Origin: Gammaproteobacteria bacterium
GTDB lineage: Bacteria > Pseudomonadota > Gammaproteobacteria > Steroidobacterales > PWYM01
DNA: 36,264 bases
Assembly: GCA_020832005.1 (NCBI GenBank)
Contig: JAFIFN010000025.1
Location: 1 to 36,264 of the forward strand
Reading direction: 5' to 3'
A model generated the notes under the pieces. That model had not been told where the DNA came from. It saw nothing but the letters and a program-made list of their open reading frames with translations, and did not search any database. Positions 17,427 through 25,189 of the stretch are shown piece after piece. How positions within the stretch are numbered: the first letter of the stretch is position 1; each line of letters begins with the position of its first letter. The translations under genes were made by a program, and so were the position numbers.

Positions 17427-18383
17427 ATGAAGGCGGTAATTCTGGATCGCTATGGGGACGACATCGATGAGGTTCTGCGCTACGGCGAGATCGCGGCGCC
17501 GGAGATGCGGCCCAATGACGTGCTCGTGGAGATTCACGCGGCAGCTTTCAATCCCTACGACTGCAAGATCCGGCGCGGATGGTTGCAGGGCTTCTATCCG
17601 TTGCGCCCCCCGCATGTCCTGGGGACCGACTTCGCCGGCGTGATCGTCGATCGGGGTGTCGAGGTGGTGGGACTGGAGGTAGGTGACAGGGTGTACGGGC
17701 TCCAGGAGACCATGCGCTCCGGCAGCTACGCCGAACTCACGGCCGTCAACTACATGCTGGCGCGCCGGATGCCCGCGAATCTCGACTTCATTGAAGCCGC
17801 ATCAATTCCCATGACGGCCATGACCTCGTGGTTTGCACTTGTCGAGCTGGGCGAGATCCGCGCCGGCAGCCGCGTGCTGATCCACGGCGCCGGTGGCGGC
17901 GTCGGCAGCACGGCGGTGCAGCTGGCCAAGGCGATGGGCTGCTGGGTTGCCGCCACCTGCAGTGAAAGGCATGTGGAATTCGTACGCGGGCTTGGTGCGG
18001 ACCTGGTGATCGACTATGGCCGCGAGGACTTTACACAACTGCTTGAGGACATCGATGTCGCCCTGGATCCGATCGGCGGCGAGGTCAATCAGCGCACCTA
18101 TGGCGTGCTGCGACGCGGCGGTGTAATGCTGGTCGTGCTGCGCGCCGATCCGGTAGAAATTGCCAATCGGGAACCCATGAGCAAGAAGTTCGGTGTCAGC
18201 GTCCGCGAGGTGGCCTTCGAAAACCGCCCGGACACACTCGACAAGGTCCGGCCATTGTACGAGAAGGGCATCATGCGGCCCGTGGTGTCAGATGTCCTGC
18301 CGCTCGCGCGCGCAGGCGAGGCTCATCACCGCAGCGAACAGGGGCACCTGCAGGGCAAGCTGATGCTGAAGGTGCGCGACTGA
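17427..18383 (+). CDS. Zinc-type/quinone-oxidoreductase-like MDR alcohol dehydrogenase
   Basis: MKAVILDRYGD, PHVLGTDFAGVIVD, VLIHGAGGGVGSTAVQLAKAMG. Confidence 0.88.
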   Translation: MKAVILDRYGDDIDEVLRYGEIAAPEMRPNDVLVEIHAAAFNPYDCKIRRGWLQGFYPLRPPHVLGTDFAGVIVDRGVEVVGLEVGDRVYGLQETMRSGSYAELTAVNYMLARRMPANLDFIEAASIPMTAMTSWFALVELGEIRAGSRVLIHGAGGGVGSTAVQLAKAMGCWVAATCSERHVEFVRGLGADLVIDYGREDFTQLLEDIDVALDPIGGEVNQRTYGVLRRGGVMLVVLRADPVEIANREPMSKKFGVSVREVAFENRPDTLDKVRPLYEKGIMRPVVSDVLPLARAGEAHHRSEQGHLQGKLMLKVRD

Positions 18384-18424
18384 CACCGCAGCAATGAATT
18401 GCGATAGCACCTGCATGCCCATGC

Positions 18425-18454
18425 GTTATGGGCTTGAGCCAACAAGCAATTGGT
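18425..18454 (+). promoter_or_regulatory. Bipartite element GTTATG-N18-ATTGGT (site C)
   Basis: gttatg ggcttgagccaacaagca attggt, 54 nt upstream of the DapA-family start. Confidence 0.65.
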
Positions 18455-18508
18455 GCCTGTGGGGTCAGGCTTGTCACCATAGCGGTGAACAGGCCAGTGG
18501 ATGCGAGC

Positions 18509-19531
18509 ATGTCGGATCTGAAGCAATGGGCGCGGTCCACTCTCAGGGGTATTGAGAACTGCATATTTCCGTCATTCTCGGCCGACTTCAGCCGTCTCGA
18601 TGAGGCGGGTATCCGCTGGGACGTCGAGCACAGTATCCGTCATGGCTTCGTCTCGACAGTATGTGCCGTCGAGGCGGGTCTGAGCGCCCGCGAGGCGAAG
18701 CAGTTCGTCGATATCGTCACTGTCGCCGCGAGCGGGCGGATCTCGGTATCGGTAAATCTGATAGCCGATACGCTGGAAGACACCCAGGAGCTTGCGCGCC
18801 ACGCTCAGCAGGCTGGCGCTGCTACTGCCCTGCTGGGCTATCCCTTTCACTTCTGGCCGTCCTCGGCCGGCGAGGTCATCGAGGCCAGTCGCCGCATCTG
18901 CCGTGCCGCACCGGATCTTGGGTTCTTCGTCTACCCAAGCCACAAGTTCAACTTCGGGCGACTAGACCCGATGGGCTTTCCCCTCGAAGTCATCGATGCG
19001 CTGCTCGAGGAGCCCAACGTGATCGGTGTGAAGATGGGTCTGCTGGAGCCGGGGTTCATCTTCGAGGTGTTTCGTCGCTACGGCAGCGATGTGGTCATCG
19101 AGTTCCCGTGGGAGCGCTGGTGGCCGCTGCTGATCGACAGCAAGCAACTGCAGTTCGCCGGCGCAGGCGCCTATGAACTGTTCCAGACACCAGAGCAACC
19201 GCGCCTGGTGGAATACTTCGGCGCGCTGCAGCGCGGGGAGGTCGATGCCGCAATGCAGATCTACTGGTCGCTGGTGCCGGTGCGCGAGTGCTTCGAGCAG
19301 CAGTTCATGCCGACACAGGCGCTGGGCACCTACCACTGGCCGCAACAGAAGTTCTACCAGTGGTTGACGGGGGGGAACGGCGGGTTCACCCGTCAGCCGG
19401 TGATGAAGCTGCTCAAGGCAGAGATGGACCAGGCTGCTGCAGCGGTGCGAGCAATCGGTGTAGAGGTGCCGGAGGACTATAGCGGATTTTTCCGCGGCCG
19501 CGCCGCCACAAAGGCAGACCGGCATGCTTGA
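18509..19531 (+). CDS. Dihydrodipicolinate synthase/N-acetylneuraminate lyase (DapA) family protein, diverged
   Basis: TIM-barrel collinearity; GFFVYPSHKF (Tyr) and PNVIGVKMG (Schiff-base Lys); ATG 18509 rather than the 18428 ORF start. Confidence 0.75.
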   Translation: MSDLKQWARSTLRGIENCIFPSFSADFSRLDEAGIRWDVEHSIRHGFVSTVCAVEAGLSAREAKQFVDIVTVAASGRISVSVNLIADTLEDTQELARHAQQAGAATALLGYPFHFWPSSAGEVIEASRRICRAAPDLGFFVYPSHKFNFGRLDPMGFPLEVIDALLEEPNVIGVKMGLLEPGFIFEVFRRYGSDVVIEFPWERWWPLLIDSKQLQFAGAGAYELFQTPEQPRLVEYFGALQRGEVDAAMQIYWSLVPVRECFEQQFMPTQALGTYHWPQQKFYQWLTGGNGGFTRQPVMKLLKAEMDQAAAAVRAIGVEVPEDYSGFFRGRAATKADRHA

Positions 19532-20723
19532 TCTGCGACCCGACGACGATCAGCGCATGCTCCGGGACACCGGGCAGCAGTTCGCACGCCGGGACATCCT
19601 CCCGTTCATCGAATGGCTTAATGCCACGGATGCCTCGACGGATATCGAGGACATCTCTGCGAGGACACGCCAGCTGTTCTCTGCTGGAAAGGCGCTTGGC
19701 TTCACCCACCTGCTGCTGCCTGAGCGCTATGGTGGTGTAGGCGGTCGCTGTATCGATGCGGTGTTGTTGCTCGAAGAGCTTGGTGCGGCCGATGTTGCCG
19801 TAGCGGCGGATCTTTTCGCCCTGAATGCGACGGTGCCACTCATCGTGCTGCAGGCTGGCAGCGAAAGCCAGCGTGAGCAACTGCTTGGGGAGTTCATCGA
19901 GCAGGATCTCATTCTCAGCGGTGCCCTGAGCGAGCCCACGGTCGCCGGCTCCGAACTGTTCTGTCCGCAGCCCGACGCCAGCCTGGGCATACGTACCCAG
20001 GCGCGAAGGGATGGCGACGGCTTCGTGCTCAGTGGTCAGAAGTCGGCGTTCATCACCAATGCGGCACTGGCGGACCGGTTCTTCGTGATGGCGCGAACGG
20101 ATCCGGCCAGGCCTCTGCACGATACCCTGTCGGTGTTTCATGTGGCGGCGGGGACACCCGGACTTCAGGTGGGTCGCCGGACCGAGCTGATCGGCTGGCG
20201 CGCATCACACCATGCCGAGGTGCTGCTTGATGGCGTGCGCCTCGATTCATCCGCCCTGATCGGGCGGGAAGGGCAAGGGGTGGCCATCATGTCCTCGCTG
20301 CCGCAGATGCCGATCTGCCTGGCGGCCTGTTTCCTGGGTCTTGCGCGAACGACCCTGCAGACGGCGCTCGAGTACGCACGCGAGCGGCGCAGCTGGGGCA
20401 AGCCCATCATCGAACACCAGGCCGTGGGTCTGAAACTGGCGGACATGCGAGCAGAGCTGGATGCCGCGCGGCTGATGGTGTGGGATGCCGCCCTGGCCGT
20501 GGACACAGACCCCCAGGCCGCCGCGACGCTGAAAGCGCCCGCTGCGAAAACCATGGCCGTGGATGTTGCCATTCGCAATTCCCAGCGCGCCGTGGAAATC
20601 CTCGGCGCGTATGGCGTCACGCGCGAATACCCGGCGGGCAGGCTGATGAATGACGCCTGGGTGGGGTACGCCTGCGACTTCACCCGCGACATGTTGCGCC
20701 TGGGCATGGTGCCGTTTCTTTAA
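19524..20723 (+). CDS. Acyl-CoA dehydrogenase
   Basis: Overlaps upstream stop; GALSEPTVAGSE, GRRSWGKPIIEHQAVGLKLADM, AVEILGAYGVTREYPAGRLMNDA. Confidence 0.92.
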   Translation: MLDLRPDDDQRMLRDTGQQFARRDILPFIEWLNATDASTDIEDISARTRQLFSAGKALGFTHLLLPERYGGVGGRCIDAVLLLEELGAADVAVAADLFALNATVPLIVLQAGSESQREQLLGEFIEQDLILSGALSEPTVAGSELFCPQPDASLGIRTQARRDGDGFVLSGQKSAFITNAALADRFFVMARTDPARPLHDTLSVFHVAAGTPGLQVGRRTELIGWRASHHAEVLLDGVRLDSSALIGREGQGVAIMSSLPQMPICLAACFLGLARTTLQTALEYARERRSWGKPIIEHQAVGLKLADMRAELDAARLMVWDAALAVDTDPQAAATLKAPAAKTMAVDVAIRNSQRAVEILGAYGVTREYPAGRLMNDAWVGYACDFTRDMLRLGMVPFL

Positions 20724-20750
20724 TCCTCAACAGCAAGGAAGACATTCGAC

Positions 20751-21062
20751 ATGATTACTGCGATCACCCACTTCCCGTTACGTCCAGGCATGACCATGGA
20801 CCAGCACATCAAGGAGATCCAGAAAACCATTCCGCTCTACCAGGGAGAAGAACAGCTGGTGCGCAAGTACCTGTGCCTGGATCTGGAGGCGGGCACTGGC
20901 AGGGGCGTGTACCTGTGGAAAGACAAGGAGGCAGCGCTGGCGTATTTCGACCGCGTATCTGCGGCAATGCAGGCGCAGCTGGGATTCGCGCCGAAAATCG
21001 AATTCTTCGATACGCCGGTCGTCGTTGACAACGAAAAAGGCGAAGTCCAGGTCGTGACGTGA
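20751..21062 (+). CDS. YdhR-like dimeric alpha-beta barrel protein
   Basis: About 103 aa: ITHFPLRPGMTMDQHIKEIQKTIPLYQGEEQLVRKYLCLD...GGVYLWKDKEAALAYF-type pattern. Confidence 0.6.
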   Translation: MITAITHFPLRPGMTMDQHIKEIQKTIPLYQGEEQLVRKYLCLDLEAGTGRGVYLWKDKEAALAYFDRVSAAMQAQLGFAPKIEFFDTPVVVDNEKGEVQVVT

Positions 21063-21089
21063 GGCGACGCCGGGATATCAAGGTACGCT

Positions 21090-21110
21090 GCGCTGCTAGC
21101 CTGTCAGCGC
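21090..21110. terminator. Possible hairpin between convergent YdhR-like and LysR genes
   Basis: GCGCTG-CTAGCCTGT-CAGCGC, 6-bp stem; overlaps the LysR stop codon. Confidence 0.3.
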
Positions 21111-22009
21111 GGTATCGCGACCTCCCGCAGTGTCGCGAGCAGCGCGTGCGCGGCAGGCGAGAGAATCGCGCGCTCCCGATAGGTCACCGTCACATCCACC
21201 TCGCGGGACAGGCCTTCGACCTCCACTGCACGCAAGCGCTCCGGCTCGCGCGGACGCGAGAGCAGCTGCATGGGCAGAAAGCTCAGAAACTGGTTTTCCT
21301 GCAGCAGGGTGCGAATGAAGCTGGCCGAATTGCTTGTGACAGCCGGTTGCGGCGGCGACAGCCCCGCGGCCAGGAACGTCTCCTCCATGAGGTGACGCCA
21401 GCGTTGGGTTTCCGGCGGCAGCACCCACGGGTGATCAAGCAACTGAACCAGGCGCAGCGACTTGTGACGCAGCAGCGGATGCTTACTGCCCGCCACCACC
21501 GAGACGCGGTCCCGGAAGATGCGCTCGGTGGCCAGATCAGCGTCACGTGCCGGAGGCCACGCACCAATGGCAAGTTCCAGCTCGCCGCGACGCAGCGCCG
21601 GCATCAGCGTATCGACCAGGCCCTCGATCACAGTCACGGCGATGCCGGGGCGCTCCTGATAGAAGCGCTGGGTTGCAATCGGCATCAGCGTGGCAGCGAT
21701 GCTCGGGCCCACGCCAATGGTCACCTGGCCCTTGGCCGCGCCGCGCAGATTGGCAAGCTCGGATTCGGCGTGCCGCATCTCGGCGCGAATGACTTTGGCA
21801 CGTTGCGCAAGCGCCTCACCAAACACCGTCGGCACCACACCAAGCGGCGTGCGATCGAAAAGTTTCACCTGGAGGTCTTCTTCGAGCTGGCGCAGGCTCT
21901 TGCTCAAGGCGGGCTGTGTCAGGAACAGTTTTTCCGCTGCCTGGCCAATGCTGCGCAGGTCATAGACGGCGAGAAAGTGCCTGAGTCGTCGCGAGTCGAG
22001 CAGCTCCAT
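21104..22009 (-). CDS. LysR-family transcriptional regulator
   Basis: MELLDSRRLRHFLAVYDLRSIGQAAEKLFLTQPALSKSLRQLEEDLQVKLFDRT HTH; start at 22009. Confidence 0.95.
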   Translation of the reverse strand: MELLDSRRLRHFLAVYDLRSIGQAAEKLFLTQPALSKSLRQLEEDLQVKLFDRTPLGVVPTVFGEALAQRAKVIRAEMRHAESELANLRGAAKGQVTIGVGPSIAATLMPIATQRFYQERPGIAVTVIEGLVDTLMPALRRGELELAIGAWPPARDADLATERIFRDRVSVVAGSKHPLLRHKSLRLVQLLDHPWVLPPETQRWRHLMEETFLAAGLSPPQPAVTSNSASFIRTLLQENQFLSFLPMQLLSRPREPERLRAVEVEGLSREVDVTVTYRERAILSPAAHALLATLREVAIPR

Positions 22010-22048
22010 ACGAGGTTGCCTCCGGGTTGGTTCCGTCAGGGCTTGAGC

Positions 22049-22063
22049 ATAACTTCTAATTAT
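22049..22063. promoter_or_regulatory. LysR-type box ATAACT-TCT-AATTAT between divergent lysR and fadJ-like genes
   Basis: Imperfect 6-3-6 inverted repeat, T-N11-A, 40 bp upstream of the LysR start; followed by G-N19-ATTGA on + strand. Confidence 0.7.
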
Positions 22064-22170
22064 GGGTCTGGCTAGATATGGAAATTGAAAATCATGTGTC
22101 GGGCTCGCAGCATGTGAGCCTGGCGCTGTCGTTGAGCGTCGATCGGATGACTGGCTAAGGAAATCGAACC

Positions 22171-24279
22171 GTGAGCGAACTGGTAACACTGGAACGGCAG
22201 GGTCATGTGGGACTCCTGCTTATCGACAATCCGCCCGTAAACGCATTCACGCGCGAGTTGCGCGAGCAGCTGCGCGAAGCGATCCAGGCCTTCGCGGCCG
22301 ACCCGCAGATGCTGGCCGGTGTGCTGGCCTGCGAAGGCAATACGTTCATCGCAGGGGCCGATCTGAAGGAGTTCGATACCGGCATCGCCGCGCCTCTGCT
22401 CAGGGACCTGCTGGATGAGATTGAAGCACTGGACAAGCCGATCGTCGCGGCGCTGCATGGCAATGCGCTGGGCGGCGGCGTCGAAACCGCGCTGGCCTGT
22501 CACGCGCGCGTTGCCCTCAAAGGCACACGCCTGGCCTTTCCCGAGATCACGCTGGGGATTGTGCCGGGGGCAGGGGGCACCCAGCGACTGCCGAGGCTGA
22601 TCGGCATTCCTGCGTCACTGGACCTGATGCTCTCCGGGCGCATGGTCCCGGCGGATGAGGCGCTTGAACTGGGCCTGGTGGACAAGGTCGTGGAGTCCGA
22701 ACTTCGCCAGGCGGCGGCTACGCGGGCCATGGAGCTCGCGGCGATGGGTCATGAGCACCTTCGTGCGTCCGCGCGAGAACTGCCTGGGGATGTGCCATCA
22801 GCCGAATACTTCGAGCAGCAGCGACAGGCAGCCGCCGAGCGATATCCGAATCGCACAGTCCCGGGCAGCATCGTCGATGCCATCGCGGCGGCGGGTTCGC
22901 ATACGCTCGCCGACGGCATCGCCTATGAAGCCAGGCTTTCGGATGACTCGCTGGCCACAGTCGAGTCGCGTGCGCTGCGCCACCTGTTCTTTGCCGAGCG
23001 CCAGACCGCGGAGGTACCCGGCCTGGACGCCGGTATTTCTCCGCGGCCCATCACCTCGGTGGGCATCATCGGTGGCGGCACCATGGGTCGCGGCATCGCC
23101 ATGGCATTCGCCAACGCCGGGATTGCGGCCCGGCTGATCGATGTCAGCGCCGAGGCCGCGGCCAAGGCGATGGCCGAGATCCGACGGACCTATGAGAGCC
23201 GCGTGAAGCGCCAACGCATGACCGCCGAGGTGATGGAATCCACGCTGAGTCTGATCAGCGGCGCCGGCAGCATGCAAGAGCTCAGTGATGCGGATCTCGT
23301 CATCGAGGCGGTGTTCGAGAACATGGCGCTCAAGCAGGAGATATTTCAAGAGCTCGACCAGATCTGCAAGCCGGGGGCCATGCTGGCAACGAATACCTCG
23401 ACACTGGATATCAACAAGATAGCGGCAGTCACCTCGCGACCCGCGGATGTGCTGGGGTTGCATTTCTTCAGTCCCGCGCATGTCATGCGCCTGCTGGAGA
23501 TCGTCCGCACCGATCAAACGGCCGACGAGGTTATCCGCAGTGCCTTCGAAATGGCCAGGCGCATTCGCAAGACGGCGGTGCTGGCGGGGGTGTGCCACGG
23601 CTTCATCGGCAATCGCATCATGGATCCCTATGGGCGCGAGGCTGAGCGGATGCTCCTCGAAGGTGCCAGCGTCGAGCAGGTCGATGGCGTGCTGCAACGC
23701 TTCGGTTGGGCCATGGGGATTCTCGCCGTTTACGATCTCGCCGGGGTCGATGTGGGCGTGAAGATCCGCGAGGAGCGCCGCGACAGCCTGCCGGATGATC
23801 CCAGCTACTATCTGCCCTCGAAGCTGCTGGCTGATCAGGGCTGGCTGGGCCAGAAAAGCGGTCGCGGATTCTACAATTACGATCCCGAGACGCGAAGCCG
23901 TACGCCCAACCCGGAGGCCGAGACGATGTTCCGGCGCGCCGCGGACGAACTGGGTATTCCCCAGCGTGAGCTAAGCGACGAGGAAATCCTCAATCGCTGC
24001 ATGTATGCGCTGATCAATGAAGCGGCCCGGGTGCTCGAAGACGGGATTGCACTTCGGGCGGCCGACATTGATGTCGTCTATACCAACGGCTATGGATTTC
24101 CACGCTATCGCGGTGGGCCCATGTTCCATGCCGACCAGATCGGACTTGCGAAGATCGTCTCCGGCATCGAGGCTTTCTCCCAGCAGCTGGATCCACAGTA
24201 CTGGCAGGTCAGTGCGCTGCTCAGATCTCTCGCCGAGAGCGGCGGAAGTTTCGCAGATCGGGACCGTGGCAAGGGTTGA
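22171..24279 (+). CDS. Enoyl-CoA hydratase / 3-hydroxyacyl-CoA dehydrogenase fusion (FadJ/FadB-like)
   Basis: GTG start; EGNTFIAGADLKEF, GIVPGAGGTQRLPRLIG, IIGGGTMGRGIAMAFANAGI, LGLHFFSPAHVMRLLEIV. Confidence 0.95.
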   Translation: MSELVTLERQGHVGLLLIDNPPVNAFTRELREQLREAIQAFAADPQMLAGVLACEGNTFIAGADLKEFDTGIAAPLLRDLLDEIEALDKPIVAALHGNALGGGVETALACHARVALKGTRLAFPEITLGIVPGAGGTQRLPRLIGIPASLDLMLSGRMVPADEALELGLVDKVVESELRQAAATRAMELAAMGHEHLRASARELPGDVPSAEYFEQQRQAAAERYPNRTVPGSIVDAIAAAGSHTLADGIAYEARLSDDSLATVESRALRHLFFAERQTAEVPGLDAGISPRPITSVGIIGGGTMGRGIAMAFANAGIAARLIDVSAEAAAKAMAEIRRTYESRVKRQRMTAEVMESTLSLISGAGSMQELSDADLVIEAVFENMALKQEIFQELDQICKPGAMLATNTSTLDINKIAAVTSRPADVLGLHFFSPAHVMRLLEIVRTDQTADEVIRSAFEMARRIRKTAVLAGVCHGFIGNRIMDPYGREAERMLLEGASVEQVDGVLQRFGWAMGILAVYDLAGVDVGVKIREERRDSLPDDPSYYLPSKLLADQGWLGQKSGRGFYNYDPETRSRTPNPEAETMFRRAADELGIPQRELSDEEILNRCMYALINEAARVLEDGIALRAADIDVVYTNGYGFPRYRGGPMFHADQIGLAKIVSGIEAFSQQLDPQYWQVSALLRSLAESGGSFADRDRGKG

Positions 24280-24287
24280 CAGGCGCG

Positions 24288-25136
24288 ATGCGGCTCGCCT
24301 GCTTCAGGTTTCGTGAGCGTACTTGCGTCGGCGTCGTCCTCGCAGATGAGCAGTTGCTGGATCTGAGTGACCTGGTGGAGACGCCCGACGCGGGTGTGAT
24401 GCGCCTGTGGGAGCGGCTGCAGAATGAGGGCATGCCCGATACCGCCGGACGCATGCGGCTGGCGCAATCCCAGGTCGAGCTGCTGCCACCGGTGCCCGCA
24501 CCACGGCAGTTTTTCGGTATCGGTCTGAATTACCGAACCCATGCGCGCGAGATGGGTTTGGAAATTCCCGAGCGGCCGCGCGTTTTCATCAAGCTTCCGG
24601 GTTCGGTGAATCAGCCACGTGGCACGGTGGCGCGGCCGGCTTTTGCGCACACGCTTGACTACGAAGGCGAGCTCGGCGTTGTCATTGGTCGCACCTGTCA
24701 CCGCGTGTCCGCTGCCAACGCGGCCGACTATATCGCGGGCTTCTGTGTGGTCAATGATTTTTCCATCCGCGAGTACGTCAATCCCGATCTGCTGCTGCTT
24801 GGCAAGGGCTGTGCAGGGTTCGGGCCTTTCGGTCCGTGGCTGACCGGCGCAGATGAGGTCCCGGATCCGCAAGCCTTGCGCATTCGAACCTGGGTAAACG
24901 GCGAACTGCGCCAGGATGATTTCACGGCGAACCAGATCTTCACCTGCACTGAAATCATTGAGTGGCTGTCGCGCGCGATACGGCTGATGCCTGGCGATGT
25001 GATCGCCACGGGTTCGCCGTCGGGCACCTGCGCCAGTCGACCTGACAGCGGTTTCCTGCAGGCAGGCGACCAGGTGCGTGTGGCGATTGACGGTCTTGGA
25101 GAACTTCAGCACGATATCATTGATGAGTGCTTCTGA
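24288..25136 (+). CDS. Fumarylacetoacetate hydrolase family protein
   Basis: FFGIGLNYRTHAREMG, DYEGELGVVIGR, NDFSIREYV, PGDVIATGSPSGT. Confidence 0.9.
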   Translation: MRLACFRFRERTCVGVVLADEQLLDLSDLVETPDAGVMRLWERLQNEGMPDTAGRMRLAQSQVELLPPVPAPRQFFGIGLNYRTHAREMGLEIPERPRVFIKLPGSVNQPRGTVARPAFAHTLDYEGELGVVIGRTCHRVSAANAADYIAGFCVVNDFSIREYVNPDLLLLGKGCAGFGPFGPWLTGADEVPDPQALRIRTWVNGELRQDDFTANQIFTCTEIIEWLSRAIRLMPGDVIATGSPSGTCASRPDSGFLQAGDQVRVAIDGLGELQHDIIDECF

Positions 25137-25139
25137 GTC

Positions 25140-25163
25140 GCGCATCACTTCCCTGTGATGCGC
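25140..25163. terminator. Bidirectional terminator-like stem-loop between convergent genes
   Basis: Perfect 9-bp stem GCGCATCAC-TTCCCT-GTGATGCGC, 3 nt after the FAH stop and before the receptor stop. Confidence 0.6.
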
Positions 25164-25189
25164 ATAGCCCGTGCAGCACCTGACCTTCC

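Noticed and set aside
18417-18433. Inverted repeat GCCCAT-GCGTT-ATGGGC as an independent operator or terminator
   Set aside because: It overlaps element C and is not repeated at the other element sites, so it may be coincidental; not scored separately.
21059-22075. 338-aa plus-strand ORF opposite LysR
   Set aside because: The minus strand encodes a clear LysR regulator; this frame is Arg/Gln-rich and domainless.
22059-22088. ATTATG-N19-ATTGA upstream of the FadJ-like gene as a full bipartite element
   Set aside because: Spacing is one nt longer and both boxes have mismatches; mentioned only as a possible weak relative.
22798-23697. 299-aa antisense ORF within FadJ-like gene
   Set aside because: Shadow ORF, no domain signal.
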